From assembly GCF_900199205.1 (NCBI RefSeq), contig NZ_OBMJ01000001.1, positions 62,001 through 126,000 of the forward strand: a stretch of 64,000 nucleotides of DNA, written 5' to 3'. Below the pieces are notes generated by a model that made no database searches, had not been told where the DNA came from, and saw only the letters and a list, made by a program, of their open reading frames with translations. Shown here piece by piece: positions 17,088 to 25,049 of the stretch. Numbering within the stretch: the stretch's first letter is position 1; each line of letters starts with the position of its first letter. The position numbers and the translations under genes were made by a program. This stretch comes from Streptomyces sp. 1331.2. GTDB taxonomy: Bacteria; Actinomycetota; Actinomycetes; Streptomycetales; Streptomycetaceae.

Positions 17088-18320
17088 CTATCCGTCCAGG
17101 TGGAAGCGGTCGGACATGTGGCGCAGCTTCTCGCGGGTAGCCGAGCGCTCGGCGTAGACGATCTTCCGTAGGGTGGCGCGGGCGATCGGGTGGTTGCGCA
17201 CGAGTTGCGGGGCGATCTTCTCCGCCGCTTCCAGGGCTTGGAGCGCCTTGTCCCGGTTGCCGTCCCACAGCCAGGCGCGGGCAAGGTCCATCTGGTGGTG
17301 GCCGCGCCTGGAGCCGGGGAGGGCGGCAATCTTCTGCGGGTCGGCGCGTTCGTTGAGGACGAGCGCCTTGGCGTGGTCGCCCATCTCCAACTGGACGGAC
17401 ACGGCGTGGATCTGGACGTTGCCGCTGGAGAAGGTCAGCGAGTGCCGGTCGAAAGGCGGCTCGGATCGGCCGCTGTCCATCAACTCGGCTGCGGCATGGG
17501 CGTGTTGGATGCGGTCCTCGACCTCCAGCCGGCGGCCGGCGCGTGCGGCCGACACGGCGGCCCGCAGGTGGAGGGTTCCCCAGGCCCGCACGGCCAGTGG
17601 GTCGTTGGCGCGGTACTGGTCCTCAACGCGCCGAAGTGCCTTGTCGGACAGTGTCAGGGCGTCGTCCCAGTCCGCGGTGGCCCACATGTCCCACACCCGC
17701 ATCCAGTCCGCGACGGCCTCCGTCACCGGGTCGCCGGACAGCCGGGCCGACCACGCGGCCCGCTCGCAGGCCATGGCGATCAGTTCGGGGTGGCCGAGTG
17801 CGTGCGCGGCGGTGTGCGCGAACTTGCACTCGATCGTGTAGATCGCGAAGGCCTCCTCGCGCTCGTGGCCGGTGGACACCTCGGCCAGTGCGCGTGCTTC
17901 GCGGAGCATGTCCGGAAGTACCTTCAGGATGGCCACGTTGGCGGCCGCGTCCCGCAGCCGGTGCAGACGCTCGGTCTCTCGCCAGAGCTCCGCGGACGTT
18001 CGGGGGCTGCCGTCGAAGACGGGCGTGAGGTCGTACCGGCGCAGCTCCCGCAGGATGGCAGCCGCCGAGACCTGCCACTGGTTCTCCGACGCCTTGCCCG
18101 CGACGAACGGGCGTTCTATGAGATCGTTGGGGTGGCAGTGGAGGGCTGCCGCGATCTGGTTGATGACGCCTGCCCGGTCGAGCTCGATCGCGCCCTTCTC
18201 GACCTTCGACACCCAGCCCTGGGTCCTGCCGATCGCGGCGGCCAGGTCAGCCTGGGTCATGCCCAGCCTGAGCCGCGCCCGCCGTACCCGCTTGCCGATC
18301 GACTCCCGCTCTTCCAGCAC
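17088..18320 (-). CDS. XRE-family regulator with TPR-like C-terminal domain
   Basis: GTG 18320, preceded by GGGAGGA with 7-nt spacing, opens a 410-aa protein. Residues about 10-65 are a Cro/CI HTH (LGMTQADLAAAIGRTQGWVS then KVEKG). The remaining 340 residues are helical, TPR-like repeats (AKALVLNERADPQKIAALPG, RAWLWDGNRDKALQALEAAE). Regulators of this type in actinomycetes are typically paired with a DUF397 protein, and one is encoded divergently 350 nt away. The TPR part may bind a signalling peptide (family knowledge, not seen here). Confidence 0.85.
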   Translation of the reverse strand: MLEERESIGKRVRRARLRLGMTQADLAAAIGRTQGWVSKVEKGAIELDRAGVINQIAAALHCHPNDLIERPFVAGKASENQWQVSAAAILRELRRYDLTPVFDGSPRTSAELWRETERLHRLRDAAANVAILKVLPDMLREARALAEVSTGHEREEAFAIYTIECKFAHTAAHALGHPELIAMACERAAWSARLSGDPVTEAVADWMRVWDMWATADWDDALTLSDKALRRVEDQYRANDPLAVRAWGTLHLRAAVSAARAGRRLEVEDRIQHAHAAAELMDSGRSEPPFDRHSLTFSSGNVQIHAVSVQLEMGDHAKALVLNERADPQKIAALPGSRRGHHQMDLARAWLWDGNRDKALQALEAAEKIAPQLVRNHPIARATLRKIVYAERSATREKLRHMSDRFHLDG

Positions 18321-18572
18321 AGCAGTCCTCCCGCGCTCACGCCCGCCCGCCTGCTCGCTGCGTGAACCTGCGGTGCTACCAGGACGCTACCGTGTCCCGG
18401 CCGGGCGCGCCGGAAGGGTGAGCGCGGTTGCCGAACGGCCCGGGCGGCGGGGGCCGTTCGGTGACGTCTGACGCGCCTTGTGAACTGTTCAAGACCCACT
18501 GCCGGCAGGACGGTTGATGGGGTCTTCTTGTTGCTTGCCTTGCGGGCGTTGGCCGGGCCAGGGGCCGCCGGT

Positions 18573-18650
18573 GGGCCGGTCCTCGTTTTCCCTGCCTCTG
18601 CCTGGGAAGCCTTCGTCGCGGCCGTCCGCAGGGGCGACCTGCCGGCGTAA
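18573..18650 (+). pseudogene. DUF397 protein, C-terminal remnant
   Basis: GPVLVFPASAWEAFVAAVRR then GDLPA-TAA is the standard end of DUF397 proteins. No start or N-terminal W-R-K-S-S-Y-S block is found upstream, so this is the leftover of a second DUF397 gene just before the intact one. Confidence 0.6.
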
Positions 18651-18670
18651 GGACATTTCAGGAGTTGGCG

Positions 18671-18862
18671 ATGACGAACTGGCGGAAGAGCTCCTACAGC
18701 GCTCAGCAGGGGCAGTGCGTCGAGGCGGCGATCGGGTCCTCCGGTCAGGTACCGGTCCGTGACTCCAAGGACCCCGACGGGCCGGTGCTTGCCTTCCCCG
18801 TCTCCTCGTGGGGCACGTTCATCGCCGCGGTGCGGGCGGGCGAGTTCCCGGCCGAGGGCTGA
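18671..18862 (+). CDS. DUF397 family protein
   Basis: ATG 18671, 6 nt after GGAG, encodes 63 aa with the full family pattern: MTNWRKSSYSAQQGQCVEAA at the N-terminus, VPVRDSKDPDGPVLAF, and SWGTFIAAVRAGEF at the end. DUF397 proteins are small partners of XRE regulators in actinomycetes, in systems that can control development or antibiotic production. The probable partner is the divergent XRE gene at 17088-18320. A terminator hairpin follows at 18884-18911. Confidence 0.9.
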   Translation: MTNWRKSSYSAQQGQCVEAAIGSSGQVPVRDSKDPDGPVLAFPVSSWGTFIAAVRAGEFPAEG

Positions 18863-18883
18863 GCCGGGCTCCGAGCGGCACGG

Positions 18884-18911
18884 GGGCGGGGCACCACCCG
18901 GTGCCCCGCCC
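18884..18911. terminator. Bidirectional terminator hairpin
   Basis: GGGCGGGGCACC (18884-18895) and GGTGCCCCGCCC (18900-18911) form a perfect 12-bp stem between the convergent DUF397 and aegerolysin-like genes. Confidence 0.75.
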
Positions 18912-18943
18912 TCTGTGCTTCGCCCGGCCTGGGCGACCCGAGG

Positions 18944-19429
18944 TCAGCTCTTCCACACGCCCCAGGAGACGTCGGCGTTGTTGCCGGTGCCGCCCTCGCG
19001 GGTGGTGCGGAAGGCGCCGAGGTCGGTGCCGGCCTCGTCGTAACTGTTGGAGCCCGCATACGGGTTGGCCCAGTGCAGCACCACGGTCCGGCCGTTGCGC
19101 CAGCCCTCCTCGCAGTCGTACGCCCGGTACGTCACCGTGCCCTCGGTGCCGGTGAGGAAGCCGTTGCTCTCCGACGCGAAGACCGCTCCCCAGCCGTTGC
19201 CCACCGTCGGTGACGGTTCCATGCCCGGCGACCAGATGCCGTGGGCCAGCGAGTAGTCGGTGCGCTGCAGCGTGCAGCCGCTCCCGTTGGTCAGGTGGAC
19301 CGTGGTGCTCCGGGCGGCCTGGACGGTGGCCGGGGCGGGCGCGGCGGCCTGGGCGGTGCCGGTGGCGATGGTGCCGAGGCCGATGGCGGTCACCGCGGCC
19401 AGCGCCGCGAGGCGTGCGGGGGTGCGCAT
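18944..19429 (-). CDS. Secreted aegerolysin / crystal protein ET79-like protein
   Basis: ATG 19429 (after GGGAGACC) gives 161 aa with a Sec signal peptide of about 28 residues. The mature part (RSTTVHLTNGSGCTLQRTDY, SLAHGIWSPG, WGAVFASESNGFLTGTEGTV, TVVLHWANPYAGSNSYD) matches the beta-sandwich pattern of aegerolysin/ET79 proteins, small secreted proteins that can bind membrane lipids. Two Cys may form a disulfide. Part of this gene is duplicated as a fragment at 21771-21832. One copy of an 89-bp palindromic element lies about 60 nt upstream of the start. Confidence 0.7.
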   Translation of the reverse strand: MRTPARLAALAAVTAIGLGTIATGTAQAAAPAPATVQAARSTTVHLTNGSGCTLQRTDYSLAHGIWSPGMEPSPTVGNGWGAVFASESNGFLTGTEGTVTYRAYDCEEGWRNGRTVVLHWANPYAGSNSYDEAGTDLGAFRTTREGGTGNNADVSWGVWKS

Positions 19430-19489
19430 GGTCTCCCTCGATTCCGTGTGTCCTGGGTGGGCGGCACGGGCCTTGTCCCGGGCCGCGAC

Positions 19490-19578
19490 GAGGAACGATG
19501 CGCCGCACCAGCCGACAAACGATGGACGACGCGGCCGCGCGGCGTCGTCCATCGTTTGTTGACTGCCGTGGGGTGGCG
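19490..19578. repeat. Palindromic repeat element, copy 1
   Basis: This about 89-bp sequence recurs at 21833-21921 with only a few differences. Its core is an inverted repeat with 18-nt arms (ACAAACGATGGACGACGC at 19515-19532 and the complement at 19542-19559) and a 9-nt GC loop. It sits exactly where the second copy of the 15694-type gene breaks off. Confidence 0.85.
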
Positions 19579-19731
19579 GCGGGCGGTTTCGGCGGCGGGG
19601 ATGCCGAGGGCGGTGCAGACGGCGCGGGCGCAGCGCAGGGGTGCGCGGGTGCGGCGGGCGAGGGCGGCGTAGGCCTGGGCGAGGGTGGCGCCGGTGTCCA
19701 GGAGGTGTTTGGCGGTGAGGACGAGGCGCAT
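19576..19731 (-). pseudogene. Truncated second copy of the 15694-16263 gene
   Basis: It starts MRLVLTAKHLLDTGATLAQA and matches the first 52 codons of the intact copy almost exactly, up to IPAAETARR, then runs into the palindromic element. The loss of the remaining about 135 codons marks a recombination or insertion boundary. Confidence 0.8.
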
Positions 19732-19749
19732 CGGGGGCGGTCCTCCTGT

Positions 19750-20187
19750 TCAGACCGCGACGGCGGCGATGAAGGGGTGGCTGGGGGCGACGAGGGCCCA
19801 GACGAACTTGCCGATGCCACCGGCACGCGGGCAGCAGCCCCAGCGTTCGGCGAGCTCGCTGACGAGGAACAGGCCGCGCCCGTGCTCGTCGTCCGGCGTG
19901 GCGGAACCGACGCAGGGGCGGCCGCTGCCGGCGTCGTGGACCTCCAGCCGCAGGCTGGAGTTGGCCACGGCGAAGCGGACCTCGATCAGGCGGTCGGCGG
20001 GGGCGTCGCAGTGCTGGACGGCGTTGGCGAACAGCTCGCCGAGCAGGAGTTCGGCGACGTCGCCGTAGCGGTCGCCGGCCGGCAGGGCGGCGAGGTAGGC
20101 CCGGAGCAAGTACCGGGCGAGCGGCGTGGATTCGGTCCGCGAGTCCAGGCGGGCGGCGAACGTGCGGGGGCGGCAGGTTACGAGCAT
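19750..20187 (-). CDS. RsbW-like ATP-binding protein (HATPase_c_2), copy 2
   Basis: The 145-aa product is a close paralogue of 16278-16712. It keeps the N-box (ELFANAVQHCDAPADR), G1 (EVHDAGSGRPCVG) and G2 (DEHGRGLFLVSELAERWG), so ATP binding should be intact. Unlike copy 1, its upstream region (20188-20374) carries a 15-bp inverted repeat pair with GTAC cores that also appears at the Nudix start. It is therefore probably under control of the GntR regulator encoded at 20426-21201 (inference). Confidence 0.8.
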   Translation of the reverse strand: MLVTCRPRTFAARLDSRTESTPLARYLLRAYLAALPAGDRYGDVAELLLGELFANAVQHCDAPADRLIEVRFAVANSSLRLEVHDAGSGRPCVGSATPDDEHGRGLFLVSELAERWGCCPRAGGIGKFVWALVAPSHPFIAAVAV

Positions 20188-20321
20188 GGCGAAGTACCCG
20201 GGGAAAGTCAGGTGCGGATGAAGAGACTTGTCGCGCCACTTGTTCCTGCTGCGGCGCCATCCAGTGGTCGCGCGCTACGACACAACCATTTCCTCTAGAT
20301 GAGATGCCTCCATGCACATGC

Positions 20322-20373
20322 ACTTATGTACATGAGCAGTGGGCGGAAGAGTGCCTGACTCCTGTACATAAGT
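20322..20373. promoter_or_regulatory. Probable GntR operator: inverted 15-bp pair upstream of ATPase copy 2
   Basis: ACTTATGTACATGAG (20322-20336) and CTCCTGTACATAAGT (20359-20373) are inverted copies with one mismatch, 22 nt apart. Both have the GT-AC centre expected for GntR-family sites. A third, related copy overlaps the Nudix start codon. Confidence 0.6.
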
Positions 20374-20374
20374 C

Positions 20375-20406
20375 AACCCGCCGCGAGAAGGATCTCGCGG
20401 CGGGTT
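20375..20406 (-). terminator. Terminator of the GntR gene
   Basis: CCCGCCGCGAGA (20377-20388) pairs perfectly with TCTCGCGGCGGG (20393-20404). Flanking AA/TT extend the stem to 14 bp. It lies 20 nt past the GntR stop. Confidence 0.8.
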
Positions 20407-20425
20407 GCGGGTAGTTGATTGCCGG

Positions 20426-21201
20426 TCAGTCGTGCGCGGGGAAGCGGTAGTCGAGAACGAACTGGTCGGCGGCCATGATGGTGTCGCACACCTCCACTAC
20501 GCGGCCACCCGTGGCAATGGCATCGCGAACGAGGTGGATCACTGGCGCACCGGGGCTCAGGGCGAGCGCTTTGGTCTCGGGCTTGGTCGCGAGCCGGGCT
20601 CGCACGGACTCGGTGAACTCGGCGAGGGAGTGTCCGTGTTCTTCGAGGCGGGCGTAGATGCCGCCGCCGGGGTTCTCGGCGAAGACTTCCGGGATGTCCT
20701 TGACGACATCCCACGGCAGGTATGACGTGGCCTCCTCGGTGGGTACCCCGTCGCGGAAGTACCGGCGCTTGCGGGCCAGTACCTGGGTGCCGGCTGGAAG
20801 ACCCAGACGATCGGCGATCTCGGGAGGTGCTGCTGTGGGGCCCACGAACAGCACGGTCACGGACGGGATGCCGCCGGAGATCTCCGCCTCCGCGAGGTAC
20901 GCGGCCTTGCCGGCTTCGCGATGGGTGCGGCGGAATCGGTCCGTGGACTTCCGCTGTACTGGTGGGCGGGAACGGACGAACGAGCCTCGACCGTGGTGCG
21001 TCTCGACGAGCTGAGCCGTTCGGAGTTCGGCGACAGCCTTGCGAACTGTGCCGGATGCGACCCCGTACCGCTGCATGAGCTCGGCCTCGCTCGGCACGAC
21101 CGCACCGGGAGGGAGAGCGCCCGACTTGATCTGCGCGGCAGGTCAGCCGCGATCTGCAGGTACTTCGCTGTGGCCGACGAGGCCACCTCGCCGTTCGCCA
21201 T
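20426..21201 (-). CDS. GntR-family (HutC/UTRA type) regulator, apparent frameshift in the HTH
   Basis: ATG 21201 begins MANGEVASSATAKYLQIAAD, the first helix of a GntR winged helix. The frame then needs one added base near 21137-21142 to continue as AQIKSGALPPGAVVPSEAEL and MQRYGVASGTVRKAVAELRT, the recognition region. Residues about 85-250 form a UTRA ligand domain (GLPAGTQVLARKRRYFRDGV, EEATSYLPWDVVKDI). Restored length is about 258 aa. The divergent Nudix gene starts 29 nt away. Such GntR/Nudix pairs are frequent on Streptomyces chromosomes and integrative plasmids. The break may be an assembly error. Confidence 0.75.
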
Positions 21202-21221
21202 AGTCCTTCAGGGCTCCTATC

Positions 21222-21236
21222 CTCCTGCACATGAGT
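21222..21236. promoter_or_regulatory. GntR operator-like site over the Nudix start; leaderless promoter
   Basis: CTCCTGCACATGAGT matches the operator copy at 20359 in 13 of 15 positions and overlaps the ATG at 21231. TATCCT (21219-21224) lies 6 nt before the ATG, the spacing of a leaderless transcript. Only 29 nt separate the divergent genes, so one site could control both. Confidence 0.55.
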
Positions 21237-21679
21237 AACAGCGCCGGGAAGATCCAGTCAACGCCGCTCCACTCGGTGTCCGTCGCGGGGGTGGTGGTGC
21301 GCGAGGACGGCCGGGTGCTGGTGATTCGTCGGGCTGACAACGGAGCTTGGGAACCGCCGGGCGGGGTCCTGGAGCTGGCGGAGTCCGTTGAGGACGGCGT
21401 GCGTCGCGAGGTCTACGAGGAGACCGGGGTCAAGGTCGGCGTCGAGCGGCTGACCGGCGTCTACAAGAACATGAGCCGGGGATCGTCGCCCTCGTCTTCC
21501 GCTGCCGACCGGAGAGCGAGGCGATGCGGCTCTCGGAAGAGTCGGTCGAGGTCGGTTGGCTCACACCGGCCGAGGTGTCCGAACGTATGGCCGAGGTCTA
21601 TGCCGTGCGCGTCCTGGACGCGCTTCGGGGCGACAGCGCACCAAGTGTCCGGACCCATGACGGTCGACACCTGCTGTGA
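21231..21679 (+). CDS. Nudix hydrolase, one-base break
   Basis: The first frame contains the complete Nudix box: GGVLELAESVEDGVRREVYE then ETGV (pattern G-x5-E-x7-R-E-V-x-E-E-x-G). After VYKNMSR the frame is lost at the G4 run 21478-21481. The neighbouring frame continues GIVALVFRCRPESEAMRLSE, then VEVGWLTPAEVSERM and VLDALRG, ending at TGA 21677-21679. One added G restores about 149 aa. Nudix enzymes hydrolyse nucleoside diphosphate derivatives. It is divergent from the GntR gene and is followed by a strong terminator. Confidence 0.8.
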
Positions 21680-21684
21680 CAAGG

Positions 21685-21716
21685 CGAAGGCCCCCATCGT
21701 GTGATGGGGGCCTTCG
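21685..21716. terminator. Terminator hairpin after the Nudix gene
   Basis: CGAAGGCCCCCATC (21685-21698) pairs perfectly with GATGGGGGCCTTCG (21703-21716) around a GTGT loop. Confidence 0.85.
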
Positions 21717-21770
21717 ATGTCGCTCAGGCGATGGCGGTCTCGGGGTCGGGGCTCGGGCGTCGATGACAGC

Positions 21771-21832
21771 CGCTCCCGTTGGCCAGGTGGACCGTGGTGC
21801 TCCGGGCGGCCTGGACGGTGGCCGGGGCCGCC
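21771..21832 (-). pseudogene. Fragment of the aegerolysin-like gene
   Basis: PATVQAARSTTVHLANGSGC repeats residues about 34-53 of the intact protein (18944-19429) nearly exactly. The signal peptide and the rest are absent. On its upstream side it joins directly to copy 2 of the palindromic element. Confidence 0.75.
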
Positions 21833-21921
21833 AGGAACGATGCGCCGCACCGGCCGACAAACGATGGACGACGCGGCCGGGCCGCGTCGTCCATCGTTGG
21901 TTGACTGCCGTGGGGTGGCGG
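21833..21921. repeat. Palindromic repeat element, copy 2
   Basis: Same about 89-bp element as 19490-19578. Here the core is an almost uninterrupted palindrome: AACGATGGACGACGCGGCC (21860-21878) and its exact complement (21880-21898) with a single-base centre. Confidence 0.85.
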
Positions 21922-22066
21922 GGCCGGCACCCGGCCGGATGCCCGCCGACTCCCCGGGACACCGGCTGCTGCGACCACGGACGGTGACGTCCCGGGGCGC
22001 GGTGCGCAGCCGGGTGCGGCCGTCGGCGAAGGTCCGCCGGCGGCCGCGGGTCGGCCGCTCAGCCGC

Positions 22067-22143
22067 TCAGCACTGGGGCGGCGGCCGTGGTTGGCCCCGC
22101 GCCTGGCCCGGGCCTTCTTCTTGCGGCGGCGCTTCGACGACAT
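22067..22143 (-). CDS. Large-subunit ribosomal protein bL37-like, one-base break near the stop
   Basis: ATG 22143, 5 nt after AGGAG, encodes SSKRRRKKKARARRGANHGR-R-P, matching the mycobacterial 24-residue ribosomal protein bL37 (basic run followed by ANHGKRP). As printed the frame reads on, but one extra C in the run at 22075-22078 gives R-R-P-Q-C-stop at 22067-22069, a 25-residue protein of exactly the expected size. In the family it binds 23S rRNA in actinobacterial ribosomes. It is too short for normal gene callers and lies downstream of the cupin gene. Confidence 0.7.
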
Positions 22144-22237
22144 GGCCACTCCTCTCGCAACCGGGGCACCCCCGGTCTTCCACCGTTCCACACCGGCCCG
22201 GCCCGGCCCGTCGAGCGCCCGGGGCCGGTAGGGCCGC

Positions 22238-22794
22238 TCAGGTGCGGGCGGCCAGGGCGGCGCGCCAGGCGGGGCTGTCGACGTAGTGGTTGTCGAAGCG
22301 CTCGCCGGAGGCGGCGATCGCCCCGGGTTCGGTCTCGCCGCGCATGACGCTGCCGAGCAGGCGCAGGTAGTCGAAGCGGTCCATGCCGGGGGTGAACACG
22401 AACAGCACGTCGGCCTCGGCGCCCGGCGCGGCGGCGAAGGCGTGCGGGGTGTGCGGGGCACGGCGAGGAAGTCGCCCGCGCCCAGGACGGTGGTCTCCTC
22501 GCCGACCAGCACCTCCAGCGAGCCGCTGATCACGAAGAACAGCTCCCAGGCCCGGGTGTGGAAGTGCGAGGGGGCGCCGGCGGCGCCGCGGGCGAACGTG
22601 GAGCGGTAGACGGTGAAGCCGCCCTGGCCGGGGTCCGTCTCGGCGAGCAGGGTCATGGTGGAGCTGGGGTCGGCGCAGGTCTCGGCCTCGGCGCAGCGGG
22701 TCAGGACCGGGGCGGCGGCGCAGGCCTGGGCGGAGGTGGCGGGAGCGGGGGCCTGGGCGGGGGCGGCGGGAGCGGGGTTCTTCGTCGTCGTCAT
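22238..22794 (-). CDS. Cupin-domain protein, one-base break
   Basis: ATG 22794 starts a protein with an Ala/Pro-rich leader (about 35 residues) and a cupin: PSHFHTRAWELFFVISGSLE, then VLVGEETTVLGAGDFLAVP. The frame is lost at the C4 run 22455-22458. The next frame continues PHTPHAFAAAPGAEADVLFV and FTPGMDRFDYLRLLGSVMRG to TGA at 22238, so one added C gives about 185 aa. Metal-binding His residues in SHFHT and the later PHTPHAF are kept. The C-terminal FTPGMDRFDYLR pattern occurs in quercetinase-like cupins. Substrate unknown. Confidence 0.75.
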
Positions 22795-22954
22795 GTGATC
22801 AACCTACGGCCGGAAAGGCCCATGATCAGGTGGCAATCGTGACCGTTTCCATGGGTCAATTCCCCCCAGTGCCCCGACGCCCCCGCTCCTCGCGCCTCAG
22901 CTCTCCCGCCCCCGCTCCCCCGCTCCCCTGTGTCCCCGCTCCCCGTCCGGCGCC

Positions 22955-23419
22955 TCAGTCGGGCAGGTTCCCGTTGCCGCCCATGTTGGCCACCATGCGG
23001 CGCAGCACGTTGATGGTGGTGACGAAGTCGTCGGGGTCGATGCCTTCGTGGGCGCGTTCGTGGATGCGCAGGTTGCGGTCGCGGGCGCGCAGGCGTGCGG
23101 CTTCGCCGGCCTCGGTCAGGGTGAAGGCGCCGTCGGCGTCCTCGGTGAGCCAGCCGCGGGCGATCAGGTCGTCGTAGACGGTGTCGAAGGCGGTGTCCTG
23201 GTCGTCGTAGGGGGTGAGGCGCTGGGTGAGGGCCGTGCGGGTCCAGCCGCCGGGGCGGCCGGCCGCGTGGTTGAGCGTCCACCAGTGCGGCTGGGTCAGG
23301 CCTTCCACGGCGAGTTGCTCGCGCAGGGCGCCCACCACGCGGCGGTAGGTCTGCCCGCTCCAGGCGCCGATGGGCTGGGCGGCGATGACCTCCGGCGCGT
23401 ACGTGTTGATCGTCGTCAT
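22955..23419 (-). CDS. MarR-like winged-helix protein
   Basis: ATG 23419 follows a strong AAGGAGAA and gives 154 aa. The middle has a wHTH pattern: WWTLNHAAGRPGGWTRTALT, then YDDLIARGWLTEDADGAFTL with TEAGEAA as the wing, typical of MarR-type regulators. The start region (TYAPEVIAAQPIGAWSGQTY) is like that of actinobacterial MarR-related proteins of unknown ligand. It stands alone between the XRE-type gene upstream and the cupin gene downstream. Confidence 0.7.
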   Translation of the reverse strand: MTTINTYAPEVIAAQPIGAWSGQTYRRVVGALREQLAVEGLTQPHWWTLNHAAGRPGGWTRTALTQRLTPYDDQDTAFDTVYDDLIARGWLTEDADGAFTLTEAGEAARLRARDRNLRIHERAHEGIDPDDFVTTINVLRRMVANMGGNGNLPD

Positions 23420-23556
23420 GTCCTGTTCTCCTTCTGCCGGTCCGGTCCGGCCGCTGATCGCCTGGATGCGATCGACCGTAGGATCTCAAGCCGCCTTGAG
23501 GTCAAGGCCGCTCACGCCGGTCGGGCCGGCGCCGGACCCCGGTCCCGCCCGTCCGT

Positions 23557-24680
23557 TCAGACGCCCAGTGCGTTCCTGAGGTCCATCGCCCACATGCCTT
23601 CGCTGGTCTGCGGGACCGTCCGTCCCTCCTTGAGCATGGCCCGGCGAAGAGCGCTGTCCAGCTCCGAACTCCCGTGCTCCACACAGGCCTTGTGAAGCCT
23701 GACGAGGTGCTCGACGGGCGCGAAGGAGGCCACCGCCGTCAGCAGGGCCGAGCGCGCCTTTGCCTCCCCGCTCTCCCGGGAGAGGAAGTGGAAGAGGTCG
23801 ACGGGCTTGCGCAGCCGGGCAAGCGCACGCTCGACGCTGGTGCTGTCGTACACCCGGCGCATCGCCTCGAACTCCTCGACGAGACGCATGACGTCCCGGA
23901 CGGCGTAGCCCAGCACGGTCTGTTCGATGAGTCGTTCGGCTGCTTCGTCCTCGTCGGCGTCGCGCAGGTGGACGACCGCCGCGCAGATCCCCGCCAGGCC
24001 CCCCGGGCCGCCGCCCTCCCACACGGCCAGTTCGACATCCGTGGCGCACGAGAGCTGGTCGAGGGTTTCGACGGCCCGCTCCCGCAGCCTGAGCGCGGCC
24101 CTGGCCTGCCGGATCTGCTCTTCGAGCCGGGCTATGCGCTCAAGCGCGGCGTCCCGTTCCTCGGTCAGCATGCGGGCCTCCTCACGGCCGCGGGAGACCA
24201 GGTCCTCCAGGGCCTGCTCCGCGTCCTGGCGCCGGACGCGCTCGTCCTGGAGTTCCTGCTTGAGGTCGGCCAACTCCTGGACGGCCCGGGCGCGGTGGCG
24301 GTAGAGGTCCTCGCGGGCGGTGGCGAGCTCGAACTCGCGGGCCTGCAGCGGGCTCCGCTCGCACGCCGCCGCGTACATCAGCGCCCGGGTCTGCGCGACC
24401 TCCTGCGGCGAGACCTCCCCGCCCTCGCACGCGGCCGCCAGCCGGTGCAGCCGTTGCGCGATCTCGCGGCGGGGCACCTCCCGGCCGTTGAGGAACTTCG
24501 ACAGCCGGGTCCGGTCGACGCGGATCCCGTCCCGCTCAGCCGCTCGGCCAACTCCTGCGAGGACAGGCCGATCCGCTCCCGCAGCTCCCGCAGGCGCTCC
24601 GCGCAGCGCCGCTCCGGCTCCGACAGCCGTTCGTCCAGCGGGGCCAGCCCCCGCCGTACGGGCATCTGCTCCCGCGTCAC
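23557..24680 (-). CDS. XRE-type regulator with coiled coil, apparent frameshift in the HTH
   Basis: GTG 24680, 6 nt after AGGAGG, begins MTREQMPVRRG. The HTH starts in this frame (CAERLRELRERIGLSSQELA) and, after one missing base near 24527-24537, continues in the next (RDGIRVDRTRLSKFLNGREV, PRREIAQRLHRLAAACEGG). Residues about 110-200 are a predicted coiled coil rich in Glu/Arg (LADLKQELQDERVRRQDAEQ, LEERDAALERIARLEEQIRQ-like). The C-terminal 150 residues are helical (LRKPVDLFHFLSRESGEAKA). Restored length is about 374 aa. A small membrane protein is encoded divergently 136 nt away. Confidence 0.65.
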
Positions 24681-24816
24681 GCACGCCCTCCTCGGTGTTG
24701 CACGGCCGGCATGGTGCGTCCGTTCGCCGCAAGTCGAGGTTGCGGCCTGCCGCAACTGCCGTGCAGGCCATTGTGCTGGGGGACGTACCGAGTTGTCCCG
24801 ATCCCCGGAGATCCAC

Positions 24817-24966
24817 GTGAGCCGACAGCAGCGTTCCGCCCGCCCGTTCCTGGAGTTGCGTGTGGGCGGGCTGCGCCTGACCCTGCAGTCCCGGCCCCGC
24901 CGCCTGCTCCTGCTGCTGGGCCCCGCGCTCAGCACCCTGGCCGGCGTCCTCGCCCTGCGCCGGTAG
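24817..24966 (+). CDS. Small single-span membrane protein
   Basis: GTG 24817 (GGAG 8 nt upstream) gives 49 aa: a basic start (SRQQRSARPFLELRVGG), LRLTLQSRPRR, then a hydrophobic helix (LLLLLGPALSTLAGVLAL) ending in RR. Similar tiny proteins are found beside XRE-type genes in this window (9047-9289). Function unknown. Confidence 0.5.
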   Translation: MSRQQRSARPFLELRVGGLRLTLQSRPRRLLLLLGPALSTLAGVLALRR

Positions 24967-24975
24967 GAGCGGCCC

Positions 24976-25049
24976 CCGCCCGCTCCCCCTGCGGCCTCTC
25001 CCGGCAGGGCGGCCCCGCCCGCTCCCCCTGCGGCCTCTCCCGGCAGGGC
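24976..25049. repeat. Two tandem copies of a 39-bp unit
   Basis: GCTCCCCCTGCGGCCTCTCC and flanks occur at 24982 and again at 25021 with near identity. The array lies in the decayed 3' end of the LysR gene, where it encodes two GEAAGGAGGAALP-like repeats. Confidence 0.8.
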
